A stretch of DNA of 64,000 bases from Microbispora oryzae (GCF_017896165.1 NZ_JAFCNB010000012.1:62001-126000), one strand, 5' to 3'; numbered from the stretch's first letter, positions 54,518 through 62,661 are shown. A program made the numbers and translations. Notes: a model not told the origin generated them from the sequence alone.

Positions 54518-55012
54518 CTAGCGGTAGTTCGTGAACTGCAGCGCGATGTCGAGGTCCTTGCCCTTCAGCAGGGTGATGACCTCCTGCAGGTCGTCCTTCT
54601 TCTTGGAGCTGACGCGCAGCTCCTCGCCCTGGATCTGCGCCTTCACGCCCTTGGGGCCCTCGTCGCGGATGAGCTTGGAGATCTTCTTCGCGTTCTCCTG
54701 GTCGATGCCCTCCTTGAGGGCGACCACCAGGCGGTATTCCTTCCCCGACAGCTTGGGCTCGCCCGCGACGTCGAGGATCTTGAGGGACAGCCCCCGCTTG
54801 ACCACCTTCTCCTTGAACACGTCGAGGACGGCGTTCACACGCTCCTCGCTGTTCGCCTTGATCTCGATGTCCTTCTGGCCGGACCAGGAGATACTCGCGC
54901 CGGTGCCCTTGAAGTCGAAGCGGTGCCCGACCTCCTTGACCGTCTGGTTCAGGGCGTTGTCGACCTCCTGCCGGTCGATCTTGCTGACCACGTCGAATGA
55001 CGAATCTGCCAA
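54518..55012 (-). CDS. YajQ/UPF0234-family protein
   Basis: The 164-residue protein has the two-domain YajQ pattern: [53 protein letters not shown], and [29 protein letters not shown]. In some bacteria YajQ proteins bind c-di-GMP or nucleic acid; that is not tested here. TTG 55012 is the start because homologues begin right after it and AGAGAGG precedes it. Translation from an upstream ATG would add non-homologous residues. Confidence 0.9.
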   Translation of the reverse strand: MADSSFDVVSKIDRQEVDNALNQTVKEVGHRFDFKGTGASISWSGQKDIEIKANSEERVNAVLDVFKEKVVKRGLSLKILDVAGEPKLSGKEYRLVVALKEGIDQENAKKISKLIRDEGPKGVKAQIQGEELRVSSKKKDDLQEVITLLKGKDLDIALQFTNYR

Positions 55013-55188
55013 AGCAGGAACCTCTCTGATCTGTCGGGCCGCCCCCGGCCGCCGCACGCACCATCCGTATGGGCGTAGTGACGATCAGCACCGGCTTTCG
55101 CGGCCCAACGGTAGACCTTCGTGTTGTCCGACCAGCCTAGCGACCACCCCTCGCCCCGTGGGGGCTGGACGCTAGCGGGGTGCGTGCC

Positions 55189-55539
55189 CTACTCGCACTC
55201 GTCGCTCAACGCGTCCCGCAGGGTGGGATAGACGGGAAGGCGCTCGGTCAGACCGAGCAGATCGAACAGCCGCTGGTGGCGAGCGGACAGGCCACACACG
55301 GCCACCCTGTCGCCGCCGAGGCGCACGTGGACCTCGATGATGACGTCGATGCCCGAGCTGTCCATAAAGGTGACATCGGTAAGGTCGAACAGTAGCCGGA
55401 CGCCGGGCCGGTCCAGCATCCGTTCGGCCGCTTCGCCGAGTTGGTCGCAGGTCGCGATGTCGAGCTCGCCGGCCACACTGATGATCGCGAAAGGCCGCCG
55501 TACGTTCGTGGTGATGTGAAGATCGGGCACGCTGCTCAC
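55189..55539 (-). CDS. STAS-domain anti-sigma factor antagonist
   Basis: The 116-residue protein has the SpoIIAA-type fold: AIISVAGELDIATCDQLGEAAERML, LLFDLTDVTFMDSSGIDVIIEV with the phospho-acceptor Ser in DSSGID, and RVAVCGLSARHQRLFDLLGL. It is switched by phosphorylation from a kinase anti-sigma factor, releasing a sigma factor when unphosphorylated. No kinase or sigma gene is next to it, so its partner lies elsewhere. Confidence 0.88.
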   Translation of the reverse strand: MSSVPDLHITTNVRRPFAIISVAGELDIATCDQLGEAAERMLDRPGVRLLFDLTDVTFMDSSGIDVIIEVHVRLGGDRVAVCGLSARHQRLFDLLGLTERLPVYPTLRDALSDECE

Positions 55540-55825
55540 CCCCGCTGAAGCGGAGCAGTCACCTCCAGCATAAGTACGGCCGCCCCGGCGCCGCTTTGCC
55601 GTCGCGGGACGTCCCTGCCGATCAGGGGTGCGGCGGGTTGATCGGCGCCCGCTTCACCGGCGGCCGGCGGACCTGTCCTGAAGATCGGGACGCCGGGACG
55701 CCGAGGTGCCGGGCGCGTCGGCAGGGGAGCGGCCGGGACGCCTGAGGGCCCAGCGACAAGCCATGTCACGTGTACCCGGGAAGTCCGCTATTCTTCTACC
55801 TGTCGCCGCCGAGAGCGGAAGACAA

Positions 55826-55910
55826 GGCAGGTTGCCCGAGTGGCCAAAGGGAGCGGTCTGTAAAACCGTCGGCTCAGCCTACCCAGGTTCGAACCCTGGA
55901 CCTGCCACCA
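55826..55910 (+). tRNA. tRNA-Tyr (anticodon GUA), CCA encoded
   Basis: The acceptor stem GGCAGGT (55826-) pairs with ACCTGCC (55900-55906), followed by discriminator A and encoded CCA (55908-55910). The anticodon loop CTGTAAA holds GTA at 55860-55862, giving GUA for Tyr. A long variable arm is present, as expected of bacterial tRNA-Tyr. The T arm contains GGTTCGAACCC. Promoter elements upstream (TATTCT at 55789-55794) are plausible. Confidence 0.95.
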
Positions 55911-55925
55911 GCGAAGCAGCAGTTC

Positions 55926-55945
55926 AGAGGCCCTCCGGGGCCTCT
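55926..55945 (+). terminator. Rho-independent terminator of tRNA-Tyr
   Basis: AGAGGCCC (55926-55933) pairs with GGGCCTCT (55938-55945) around a TCCG loop, and TCTGCTTTT follows immediately. The stem, tight loop and T-rich tail 16 bases after the tRNA make this a convincing terminator. Confidence 0.85.
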
Positions 55946-56100
55946 TCTGCTTTTCCGGCCTATGCAGCCGTAGGCCACTGCGAGCCCCTGTCTGTCGCCG
56001 GTCCACTAATATGCGTGCAATGATCTTGGACGCGTTTTCGCAGGTCGCACCGCACTTTTCGGCCTCGTAAGGACGACGAGACGAGCCTACGAAACGGTGA

Positions 56101-56127
56101 AGGGTCCCGGCTGGCTTCCGGGACCCT
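56101..56127 (+). terminator. Strong hairpin, possible terminator
   Basis: AGGGTCCCGG (56101-56110) pairs perfectly with CCGGGACCCT (56118-56127) around CTGGCTT. No U-run follows on either strand. It lies 15 bases beyond the end of an orphan minus-strand gene tail at 56142, so it may terminate that gene on the minus strand or transcripts from the tRNA side. Confidence 0.55.
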
Positions 56128-56141
56128 CTGGACTTCGGTGA

Positions 56142-56303
56142 TCAAGCTGATCGCAGGCGTTCCGCGATCCACTGACGGCCGGCTTCCCAGCTCGTGAACT
56201 GTTCGAGGTGCTCCCCGCTCTGGGCATCGAAGACCCGTACGTCGGGACAGCAGGCAGGTGACGGGCCGCTACGCGGCGGAGCCCCGCGCTGCCGCCTTGA
56301 TCC
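56142..56303 (-). pseudogene. Possible gene tail without a start codon
   Basis: On the minus strand, after a stop codon at 56304-56306, a frame runs to TGA at 56142-56144. It reads CCPDVRVFDAQSGEHLEQF then TSWEAGRQWIAERLRSA at its end. The last 35 residues look like real coding sequence, with a plausible C-terminal helix, but no ATG, GTG or TTG start precedes them in frame. It could be a decayed small gene. I do not recognise it. Confidence 0.4.
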
Positions 56304-56336
56304 CTATCAGCACAGGCATGTGGCTGTGGTCGAGTG

Positions 56337-56843
56337 TCACGTTCGGGCTGGTGCGCTCGGATGGCGTCTGCGGACGATGGCGCGTGTCATCACGAGGAAG
56401 CCGATCAAAGCCGGGAGCAGCCAGTAGGCGACGGCCGGAAGCCTGTCCCACAACGGCAGATGCGGGCCGTTGTCGACGTAGAAGCCGGTCAGGAGCAGGA
56501 CATAGGACGTCCCCATCCCGAGGATGTGGACGTCGGGCCGCTGTCGGCGGTAGGCGTACCCGGTCAGCGCAGTGATGATCGCCAGGGAACCGATGATGAA
56601 CAGGTGAATGTTCTCTCGCCAGCGAATCGCCGACATGACGGTCAGGGTGCCGTAGACGACGGCCAGTCCCCACAGGTAGACGTGTCCGAATCGCATGTGT
56701 CGTGGGCTTCCCTTTCTCGTCAACGCGGCAATCGCGCCGCAGATCACACACGTGATCCCGGCGGTGACGTGGACCGCGAGCGCGGAGAGAAAGACCGGTC
56801 CGGCGTTGGGGATCGGAGTGCCCAGGATGTCGATGGTGTCCAT
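56337..56843 (-). CDS. Four- to five-helix membrane protein (DUF2306-like)
   Basis: The 168-residue protein has about four or five membrane helices (LSALAVHVTAGITCVICGAIAAL; YLWGLAVVYGTLTVMSAI; IIGSLAIITALTGYAY; GTSYVLLLTGFYVDN; LPAVAYWLLPALIGFLVMTRAIV). It contains the HxxxG and HMRFGHVYLWGL elements of small DUF2306-type proteins. Function is unknown. It is divergent from the PadR-type regulator at 56931 and shares a promoter gap with it. Confidence 0.72.
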   Translation of the reverse strand: MDTIDILGTPIPNAGPVFLSALAVHVTAGITCVICGAIAALTRKGSPRHMRFGHVYLWGLAVVYGTLTVMSAIRWRENIHLFIIGSLAIITALTGYAYRRQRPDVHILGMGTSYVLLLTGFYVDNGPHLPLWDRLPAVAYWLLPALIGFLVMTRAIVRRRHPSAPART

Positions 56844-56857
56844 CGCATCTCCAATAC

Positions 56858-56928
56858 GTAGGGTTGCTACCTATAGCGACGCTACTCCGGGTCTTGGCCG
56901 ATGGAAAGAGCAGATGTAGCGTTGCTAC
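56858..56928. promoter_or_regulatory. Three operator-like repeats before the PadR gene
   Basis: GTAGGGTTGCTAC (56858-56870), TAGCGACGCTA (56874-56884) and GTAGCGTTGCTAC (56916-56928) are related elements; the last is a perfect GTAGC-GTT-GCTAC inverted repeat, the second a perfect TAGCG-A-CGCTA palindrome. They fill the gap between the divergent membrane-protein gene and the PadR gene. The last site ends 2 bases before the ATG of the PadR gene, leaving no room for a ribosome binding site, so the mRNA may be leaderless. Confidence 0.6.
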
Positions 56929-56930
56929 CT

Positions 56931-57269
56931 ATGAGGGCAGAAGCACTCAAAGGACACCTGGATGGCCTCCTACTCGCCACACTGGAGGACGGGCCGCAGC
57001 ACGGCTACGCGGTGAAGGAAGCCTTGCGTGACGCCACAGGCGGCAGACTCGACCTGCCCACCGGCACCGTCTACCCGGCGCTGCACCGTCTGGAGCGCGC
57101 GGGACTGATCAAGGGAGACTGGTCGGTGGTGGGCGGTCGCAGACGACGCACCTACGAGCTGACCGAGCAGGGGCGACGCTCTTTGGCGGGGGCACGCGAC
57201 CACTGGCAGGAGTTCGCCGCCGTCATATCCGCGGCACTAGGTGGTGGATTGTGGCCGGCCACGAACTGA
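56931..57269 (+). CDS. PadR-family transcriptional regulator
   Basis: The 112-residue protein is a complete PadR winged helix: LKGHLDGLLLATLEDGPQHGYAVKEALRDATGGRLDLPTGTVYPALHRLERAGLI (described here as the N-terminal block) and RRRRTYELTEQGRRSLAGARDHW. It lacks a C-terminal PadR_2 helical part, as in the short class. ATG 56931 is chosen rather than 56901, because the operator-like repeats and family start fit. It likely represses itself and the overlapping membrane gene. Confidence 0.82.
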   Translation: MRAEALKGHLDGLLLATLEDGPQHGYAVKEALRDATGGRLDLPTGTVYPALHRLERAGLIKGDWSVVGGRRRRTYELTEQGRRSLAGARDHWQEFAAVISAALGGGLWPATN

Positions 57270-57832
57270 TCGAACGTCACCTTCAGACGCTCGCCGAGCG
57301 GCTGCCCGATCCCGTGGTGGAGGAGCTCGCCGACGGTCTCCTCGCCTCGTACGACGACCAGATGGAGCGGCTCGGCGATCCTGACGCGGCGGCCCGGGCC
57401 GCACTGGCGGACTTCGGCGACGCCGACACCGTCATCGCCGCCTTCGTCCGCGCCTCTCCCGGCAGGCAAGCCGCGTTCAGGCTGCTCGTGGCCGGGCCGA
57501 TCGTCGGGCTGAGCTGGGGAGCCGTTCTCGTCACCGGCAACGCCTGGGCCTCGACGATTCCGCCATCATCGCGCCTGGCTCTCGGCCTCCTGCTGGGGTC
57601 GGCCGTGCTCATGCTGCTGATCGCGATCCGGGAGGGACGGCGTTACCGCAGGGTACGGCTGGCCGCACTCGTCGGCACGGCAACCGTGGCCGTCTTGGAC
57701 ACGGCCATACTGGGCACGGTCCTCACACTTCTGCCACCGCCCTCCCTGCTGCTGCTCGTGGCGCTGACCGGCAGCATCACAAGGATCATGCTGGCGGCCC
57801 AAGCCATACCCGAACTGGTCATGCGCCCGTGA
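57251..57832 (+). CDS. Membrane protein with N-terminal HAAS/DUF1700-like domain
   Basis: The 193-residue protein begins with a charged helical domain (IERHLQTLAERLPDPVVEELADGLLASYDDQMERLGDPDAAARAALADFGD, a HAAS-type permease prefix) followed by about four membrane helices to the end. Genes of this layout usually lie after PadR genes and are thought to act as sensors or permease subunits. GTG 57251 overlaps the PadR gene by 19 bases. The gene is convergent with the ArsM-ArsN gene and overlaps it by 14 bases. Confidence 0.78.
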   Translation: MAGHELIERHLQTLAERLPDPVVEELADGLLASYDDQMERLGDPDAAARAALADFGDADTVIAAFVRASPGRQAAFRLLVAGPIVGLSWGAVLVTGNAWASTIPPSSRLALGLLLGSAVLMLLIAIREGRRYRRVRLAALVGTATVAVLDTAILGTVLTLLPPPSLLLLVALTGSITRIMLAAQAIPELVMRP

Positions 57833-59066
57833 CGGTGCTGCGGCGTTCGAGGAAGACGACGTCGCGCCAGCGGTCGTAGTGGCGGCCGATGTGGTGGCGG
57901 GTGCCGACGACGCGGAAGCCGGCCTTCTCGTGCAGGCGCAGGCTGGCGGTGTTCTCGGGGAAGATGCCCGACTGGATGGTCCAGATACCCTCAGCCTCGG
58001 TGGACTGGATCAGGGCGTTCAGGAGTGCCAGCCCGGCTCCGCGGCCGCCGTGATCGGGGTGGACGTAGACGGAGTGTTCGACCACGCCGGCGTACACGCA
58101 GCGGGAGGAGACGGCGCTGACCGCGATCCAGCCGATGACCTGCCCGCCGACAGCATCGACGGCGACGTGCCGATGGAGGGGCAGTTTCGCGGCGTCGAAC
58201 GCCTGCCAGGTCGGTGCCGTGGTCTCGAAGCTGGCGTTTCCGCCGTCGAGACCGGCCTGGTAAATCGCGAGGACCTGCGCCGCGTCGGCCTCCCGCATCC
58301 GGCGGATGGTGACGCCTGACGGCGCTGCGGGCTTGGACGCATGAACGATCGCCGAGTGCAGGCAGCTGGTCGCGGCGTGGGTGCGCGTGATGGTGTACGT
58401 GGTGAACCCGGCCGCTGCGAGCAGGGTGCGGTACTCGGCTTCGGTGAGGGTGCCGACCGTGCAGCCGACGAGGTGTTCGGCCTCGGCGCGCTGGGCGGGG
58501 TCGAGCCCGTCGTCGGCGATGACGTCGGAGACGGCGAGCCTGCCGCCGGGCTTGAGTACGCGGAACGCCTCGGCGAGCACGCGGGGTTTGTCGGCGGACA
58601 GGTTGATCACGCAGTTGGAAATGATGACGTCCACGCTGCCGTCGGGGAGCGGGATGTCCTCGATGTGGCCATGCAGGAACTCGACGTTGGTCGCTCCGGC
58701 CTCGGTGGCGTTGGCCTTGGCCAGTTCGATCATTTCGGAGGTGGCGTCCAGGCCGTACGCCTTGCCGGTCGGGCCGACTCTGCGGGCCGACAGCAGGACG
58801 TCGATGCCGCCGCCCGATCCCAGGTCGAGGACGGTTTCGCCGGGCTGGAGGTCGGCGACGGCGACCGGGTTGCCGCATCCCAGGCTGGCCCGCAGGGCTC
58901 CGTCGGGCAGGCCGGTGGTGTCGTCGTAGCCGGCCGCGCCGAAGCAGCCGTCGGTGAACTCCTGTGGCTCGCAGTCGATGACCTTCCTGCCTGCCTGGGC
59001 GGCTTTGGCCAGTTCGCCGTAGCGGGTGACGACGCCGGCTCTGACCGCTTCCACGTTCTCGGACAT
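57819..59066 (-). CDS. Arsenite methyltransferase fused to ArsN-type acetyltransferase
   Basis: The 415-residue protein has two enzymes. Residues 1-245 are ArsM: VLDLGSGGGIDVLLSARRVGPTGKAYG (SAM binding), Cys32, Cys41, Cys64 (LGCG), Cys152 and Cys202 (VGCT), the arsenic-binding type thiols. Residues 251-415 are a GNAT acetyltransferase of the Pat/ArsN1 type (HPDHGGRGAGLALLNALI acetyl-CoA loop, then RLHEKAGFRVVGTRHHIGRHY). ArsM methylates arsenite; ArsN1 acetylates the arsenic analogue of phosphinothricin, arsinothricin. Both together detoxify arsenic compounds. The ArsR gene sits 11 bases upstream. Confidence 0.86.
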   Translation of the reverse strand: MSENVEAVRAGVVTRYGELAKAAQAGRKVIDCEPQEFTDGCFGAAGYDDTTGLPDGALRASLGCGNPVAVADLQPGETVLDLGSGGGIDVLLSARRVGPTGKAYGLDATSEMIELAKANATEAGATNVEFLHGHIEDIPLPDGSVDVIISNCVINLSADKPRVLAEAFRVLKPGGRLAVSDVIADDGLDPAQRAEAEHLVGCTVGTLTEAEYRTLLAAAGFTTYTITRTHAATSCLHSAIVHASKPAAPSGVTIRRMREADAAQVLAIYQAGLDGGNASFETTAPTWQAFDAAKLPLHRHVAVDAVGGQVIGWIAVSAVSSRCVYAGVVEHSVYVHPDHGGRGAGLALLNALIQSTEAEGIWTIQSGIFPENTASLRLHEKAGFRVVGTRHHIGRHYDRWRDVVFLERRSTVTGA

Positions 59067-59077
59067 GTCTTCTCCGT

Positions 59078-59413
59078 TCAGCAGGGCGGCGCGGGGTCGG
59101 GTACGGGGCGGCCCATGACGACGTCGGCGGCGGTGGGGAAGCACTTCACGCAGGCGTCGTTGATCCGGTACAGACTTGCCGTCCCGCGATGCTCGACCAG
59201 GACGAACCCCACCTCGGCCAGCACCTTCAAGTGCGCGGAGACGGTCGACTGCCCGACCGCGACGGCCTCCACGATCTCTTTGACCGCCATCGGCGTCTGG
59301 GCGCGGGCGAGCAGGGTCACGATCTGGATGCGTGTGGCGTCGGCCAGGGCCTTGAACCAACTGGCGTACTCGGCGGCGGTGGCCCGGTCGAGCGGCCTCG
59401 TTTCCTCATTCAT
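59078..59413 (-). CDS. ArsR-family repressor of the arsM-arsN gene
   Basis: The 111-residue protein is an ArsR/SmtB winged helix (WFKALADATRIQIVTLLARAQ, VGQSTVSAHLKVLAEVGFVLVEHRG). The C-terminal tail contains ACVKCF and ends in PPC, giving three Cys that could bind As(III). The downstream arsM-arsN gene starts 11 bases after its stop, so it should be its target. ATG 59413 is the start. Confidence 0.84.
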   Translation of the reverse strand: MNEETRPLDRATAAEYASWFKALADATRIQIVTLLARAQTPMAVKEIVEAVAVGQSTVSAHLKVLAEVGFVLVEHRGTASLYRINDACVKCFPTAADVVMGRPVPDPAPPC

Positions 59414-59484
59414 CGCTCATCGACGATAAACGATGAAGTGCCTGTCGCGAAAGGCGAGAGACCGGCCTCAACGGCGGAGTCCGC

Positions 59485-60033
59485 TCAGCGGCGCATCGCG
59501 TCGATGAGATCCGGAAAATGCGGGAACTCTGCTCGTGCGGCAGCCACGATCTGGATTGGAGAACAGCGGCCGCCGGGCGCGTGTCGCTCGGCGATGGCAC
59601 GGAATGCCTCGTTCGGCTGCGCCGTGGAGTCGGGGTCCGCGAAGGCCTCAGCGGGGCCCAGGCCGGCGGCGAACAGCCAGAGGAGATCGCCGAGATTACG
59701 GGCGATCACGCCGTGCTCCCCCTCGGAGCCGATGTAGACGACGGGCTGGTCCGTGATCGCCGCATCGGGTCGTTCCAGCCAGAAGCCGGTGTAGTCGCCC
59801 GACCCGGTCGTGCCGAAGAAGCGGAACTCGCTGCCGTCGACCTCTTGATTGCCGGTCCACAGGCGAAACCACCACGCCGTCCGCTCGGGCGCCTCGAACT
59901 GGTTATACGGCTCGAAGTCGCAGCCGCGGGCTTCGTCGGCCTCCTCATCCCACTCCCACTCCCACTCGAAGCCGACCTCGGCCACCTCGGCCAGGGCAGG
60001 AGGGAGTGCAAGATCTTCAGACGTATTCGCCAC
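59485..60033 (-). CDS. SMI1/KNR4 (SUKH)-like protein
   Basis: The 182-residue acidic protein has the SUKH pattern of Trp/Phe-rich beta strands (SEFRFFGTTGSGDYTGFWLERPD, VVYIGSEGEHGVIARNLGDLLWLFAAG). SUKH domains often act as immunity proteins against contact-dependent toxins. No toxin gene lies beside it, so an immunity role is only a possibility. ATG 60033 is the start. Confidence 0.68.
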   Translation of the reverse strand: MANTSEDLALPPALAEVAEVGFEWEWEWDEEADEARGCDFEPYNQFEAPERTAWWFRLWTGNQEVDGSEFRFFGTTGSGDYTGFWLERPDAAITDQPVVYIGSEGEHGVIARNLGDLLWLFAAGLGPAEAFADPDSTAQPNEAFRAIAERHAPGGRCSPIQIVAAARAEFPHFPDLIDAMRR

Positions 60034-60310
60034 CCCCGGAAGACTAGACGATCACTGCAATCGGCTGGAGATGGTTTCGTCTCTGAAGCGACGCGCCGTC
60101 GAGGCCGGCGAACGTGCGTGAACATGGTGGTGCGTCCTACTTCGGGTCCTGCCAGTGGGATTGAGCGCGTGTTGCCTTGACGCCGGTGACAGGGTTCTAG
60201 CATCGCGGCGCCGGGTGGACCGGTAGCCGATCGGACAGTTGGGCCGAGTCCTCCGGCACAAGCACCCACACACCGTGGGTCCACGGCACGAGCGGAGTGG
60301 AGGAACGGCG

Positions 60311-61180
60311 ATGAAGTTCGGAGTCAGCTACAGCACGCCCTATTACGGAGTCGACCCCGACCGGATCATGGCCTTTGCGCAGCTTGCGGAGGAGTGCGGC
60401 TTCGAGTCGCTGTACCTGCCTGAGCACATCGTGCTGTATCCGGGCGCCATGGTGGGGCCTTACGAGATGCCGCCGTCACTGCCGTACGTCGATCCGCTCG
60501 ACTGCCTGAGTTTCGTCGCCGCGGCTACGGAGCGGATCCTGCTCGGCACCGGTGTGTTGCTGCTGCCGTACCACCATCCGGTGATCCTCGCCAAGCGCCT
60601 GGCCACCGTCGACGTGCTGTCCAAGGGCAGGATGCGGCTACTGACCGTAGGGCTCGGCGCCCTGTCGGGCGAGGCCCTGGCGATGGGGGTCGACTTCGCC
60701 AGCCGCGGCCGCCGCGCCGACGAGGCGATTGACGTGCTCCGATTGCTCTGGGCCGGCGGTGAGGATGGCGTCAGCTTCGCCGGCGAGTTCTTCTCCTTCG
60801 ACAACCTGTGCAGTTTCCCCAAGCCCTACGAGGTCACGCGGCTGCCGATCCACATCGGGGGGTCGAGCCGGGCGGCCGCCCGGCGGGCCGGGCGGCGCGG
60901 CGACGGCTACTTCCCCGGCGGTGCACTCGACCCGGGCGAGCGGGCCGTTCAGTGGGAGCTCGTCCGGTCGAGCGCCGCCGAGGCCGGTCGCGACCCAGAG
61001 GCGCTCGAGTACACCCGCTTCGGGTCGATCGACATGCCCGTTGAACGGGTCGAGGAACTCGCCGCGCAAGGAGTGACCCGCATCGTCGTGAATACCGCCG
61101 CCACTGAACCTGACCGGCAACGCGAGGAGCTGTCGGTGTTCGCCCGGCGATTCGGCCTCCTTGAGCACTTCCCTCGCTAG
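60311..61180 (+). CDS. LLM-class F420-dependent oxidoreductase
   Basis: The 289-residue protein is a luciferase-like monooxygenase-fold enzyme: FGVSYSTPYYGVDPDRIMAFAQLAEECGFESLYLPEH, ILLGTGVLLLPYHHPVILAKRLATVDVLSKGRM and LPIHIGGSSRAAARRAGRRGDGYFPGG. F420-dependent members reduce or oxidise many substrates; the reaction here is unknown. ATG 60311 has GGAGG 8 bases upstream (60298-60302). It is convergent with the winged-helix gene at 61218. Confidence 0.86.
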   Translation: MKFGVSYSTPYYGVDPDRIMAFAQLAEECGFESLYLPEHIVLYPGAMVGPYEMPPSLPYVDPLDCLSFVAAATERILLGTGVLLLPYHHPVILAKRLATVDVLSKGRMRLLTVGLGALSGEALAMGVDFASRGRRADEAIDVLRLLWAGGEDGVSFAGEFFSFDNLCSFPKPYEVTRLPIHIGGSSRAAARRAGRRGDGYFPGGALDPGERAVQWELVRSSAAEAGRDPEALEYTRFGSIDMPVERVEELAAQGVTRIVVNTAATEPDRQREELSVFARRFGLLEHFPR

Positions 61181-61217
61181 AGCGTGCCGGCCGGTGGGAC
61201 TATCGAACTCGCCGCGG

Positions 61218-62324
61218 TCAGCCGACGGCGGCGAGGGTGGCCGTGATCTTTACGGAGTCGATGCCCTGATCCAGGAAGGCGGCCAGGTTGTGCGCCTCTT
61301 CTCCGACAGCCTCCTGTTCCTGGGCGGCAAGGGGCCGCGGGGGCGTGATGCGGAGTTGCCGGTCGTGCACAGTCCACGTGGCGGCGACGCGTCCGTCGAC
61401 GAGCACGGCGCGTTGGCCTGCTACGGACAATCCGAGATGGGCGTCGTCGATGATGCGGCTGCGGTCGCGGTAGCCGAGGATCGCGTTGTCGAAGGCCGGG
61501 AGGAACCGGACGGGGGCGTGCGTGTCCGGGGACGGACGTGGTGCGTCGGGCAGGTCGAGTAGTTCCCGGCCGCGTTCGTCGCGGAAGGTGATCAGCTCGT
61601 CCCGGATGGCTTTGACCGCGGCGGGGAGACCGGCCAGGCCGCTCCAGGCGCGGATGTCCGCGGTGGTGGCGGGCCCGTACGCGGCGAGGTAGCGGCGCAC
61701 CAGCTGCTGGCCGACAGGGTCGTCGGCGTCGTCGGGCAGCGGGGCAAGGTCTTGTCCGAGCCAGGTGGCCAGGGGCAGATTCCGCACGCCGGCCGTCGTC
61801 TGCCATAGACCTCGCGGGGGAAGCTGCGCCATCGGGATGAGTGCGGCGACGAGGAGTTCGCCCAGAGCGCGGCGCGGCGGGCCGGGCCAGCGGTCTTGGA
61901 GCGCCTGGACCAGGGCCGTCATGGTGCGGGGCTGGCGGTCGGCCATGACCGCTCGGCCGGCCGCGGCGACTTCGTCAGGGTCGATGCCGGCGAGTTCGCG
62001 TCGGTAGGTGGCCATCACCCGCTGGCGCAGCATGCTGTCGTGGCGGCCCCGCCACGCGAGCGCGTCGTTGCCGGTGACCAGGTGGACGGTGCGGCGCATC
62101 AGGTGGGTGCGCACAACCTGCCGGTTCGTCAGCGCTTGATCGAGCTGGTCGGGTGTGAAGGCGTGCAGCCTCGACCACAGGCCGGCGAAGGGTTCATGCG
62201 GTTCCTGGGCCTGCAGGCCGCACAGATGTGCCACCGCCGCCCCGACCGGTGCGGTGGTGCGCGCGAGCAGGTACTGGCGGGCCAGGGTCGCGCGGTTGAG
62301 AGCGCGCGTGCTGAGGATGGTCAT
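61218..62324 (-). CDS. Winged-helix DNA-binding protein, AlkZ-like (HTH_42)
   Basis: The 368-residue protein has the HTH_42 fold with GLQAQEPHEPF near residues 36-46. The Gln38-x-Gln40 matches the catalytic QxQ motif of AlkZ DNA glycosylases, which open interstrand crosslinks and azinomycin adducts. Other segments (LMRRTVHLVTGNDALAW, YLAAYGPATTADIRAWSGL, FLPAFDNAILGYRDRSRI) are family-typical. A DNA-repair role is inferred from family; the adduct is unknown. No drug biosynthesis genes are near. Confidence 0.8.
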   Translation of the reverse strand: MTILSTRALNRATLARQYLLARTTAPVGAAVAHLCGLQAQEPHEPFAGLWSRLHAFTPDQLDQALTNRQVVRTHLMRRTVHLVTGNDALAWRGRHDSMLRQRVMATYRRELAGIDPDEVAAAGRAVMADRQPRTMTALVQALQDRWPGPPRRALGELLVAALIPMAQLPPRGLWQTTAGVRNLPLATWLGQDLAPLPDDADDPVGQQLVRRYLAAYGPATTADIRAWSGLAGLPAAVKAIRDELITFRDERGRELLDLPDAPRPSPDTHAPVRFLPAFDNAILGYRDRSRIIDDAHLGLSVAGQRAVLVDGRVAATWTVHDRQLRITPPRPLAAQEQEAVGEEAHNLAAFLDQGIDSVKITATLAAVG

Positions 62325-62518
62325 GAATGATCAGGCCGCGGCACGCTCGTCGACCGGGCGGCGGCGCAGGCCGGGTCGGGCGAGTTCTCGTCGTGCACGC
62401 CGCCCATGTCCTTGTACGTGACGGCGGCGATGCGCCCACCGAGGACGGACTGGCAGTAGCCCAGCGCCGCCCGTGCGTCGCCCTGGAGGTTCAGGTGGGT
62501 GGTCGTCGTGACGAACAT
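62321..62518 (-). pseudogene. Truncated PhnB-like/VOC gene
   Basis: Only the first 40 residues (FVTTTTHLNLQGDARAALGYCQSVLGGRIAAVTYKDMG) match PhnB-like glyoxalase-fold proteins, which are about 150 long. The remainder is unrelated and the 65-codon frame ends at 62321, overlapping the start of the winged-helix gene. The 3' two thirds are lost. Its neighbour, the WYL regulator that usually controls such genes, is also broken. Confidence 0.65.
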
Positions 62519-62644
62519 GGCCTTCTCCTTGCTCGCGGTTCGGCGAGGTGCGCTGCCGCAGCGATGGAGCCCTGGGGCGGCGACCTTGTGGCCAGGGGTT
62601 ATGGCCTCTCCGACGGATCTTGGTACCCACCGTTCCATGAATAG

Positions 62645-62661
62645 AGGACAGTTGGTGTCCT
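62645..62661. promoter_or_regulatory. Operator-like inverted repeat between the broken WYL and PhnB genes
   Basis: AGGACA-GTTGG-TGTCCT is a perfect 6-base inverted repeat with a 5-base centre in the shared promoter gap of the divergent pair. It matches the expected site of a dimeric WYL/YafY regulator and has outlasted both genes. Confidence 0.5.

Noticed and set aside
56931-56961. Moving the PadR start to the upstream ATG 56901
   Set aside because: That start would add 10 residues over the operator-like repeat, has no ribosome binding site, and the family-like sequence begins at 56931.
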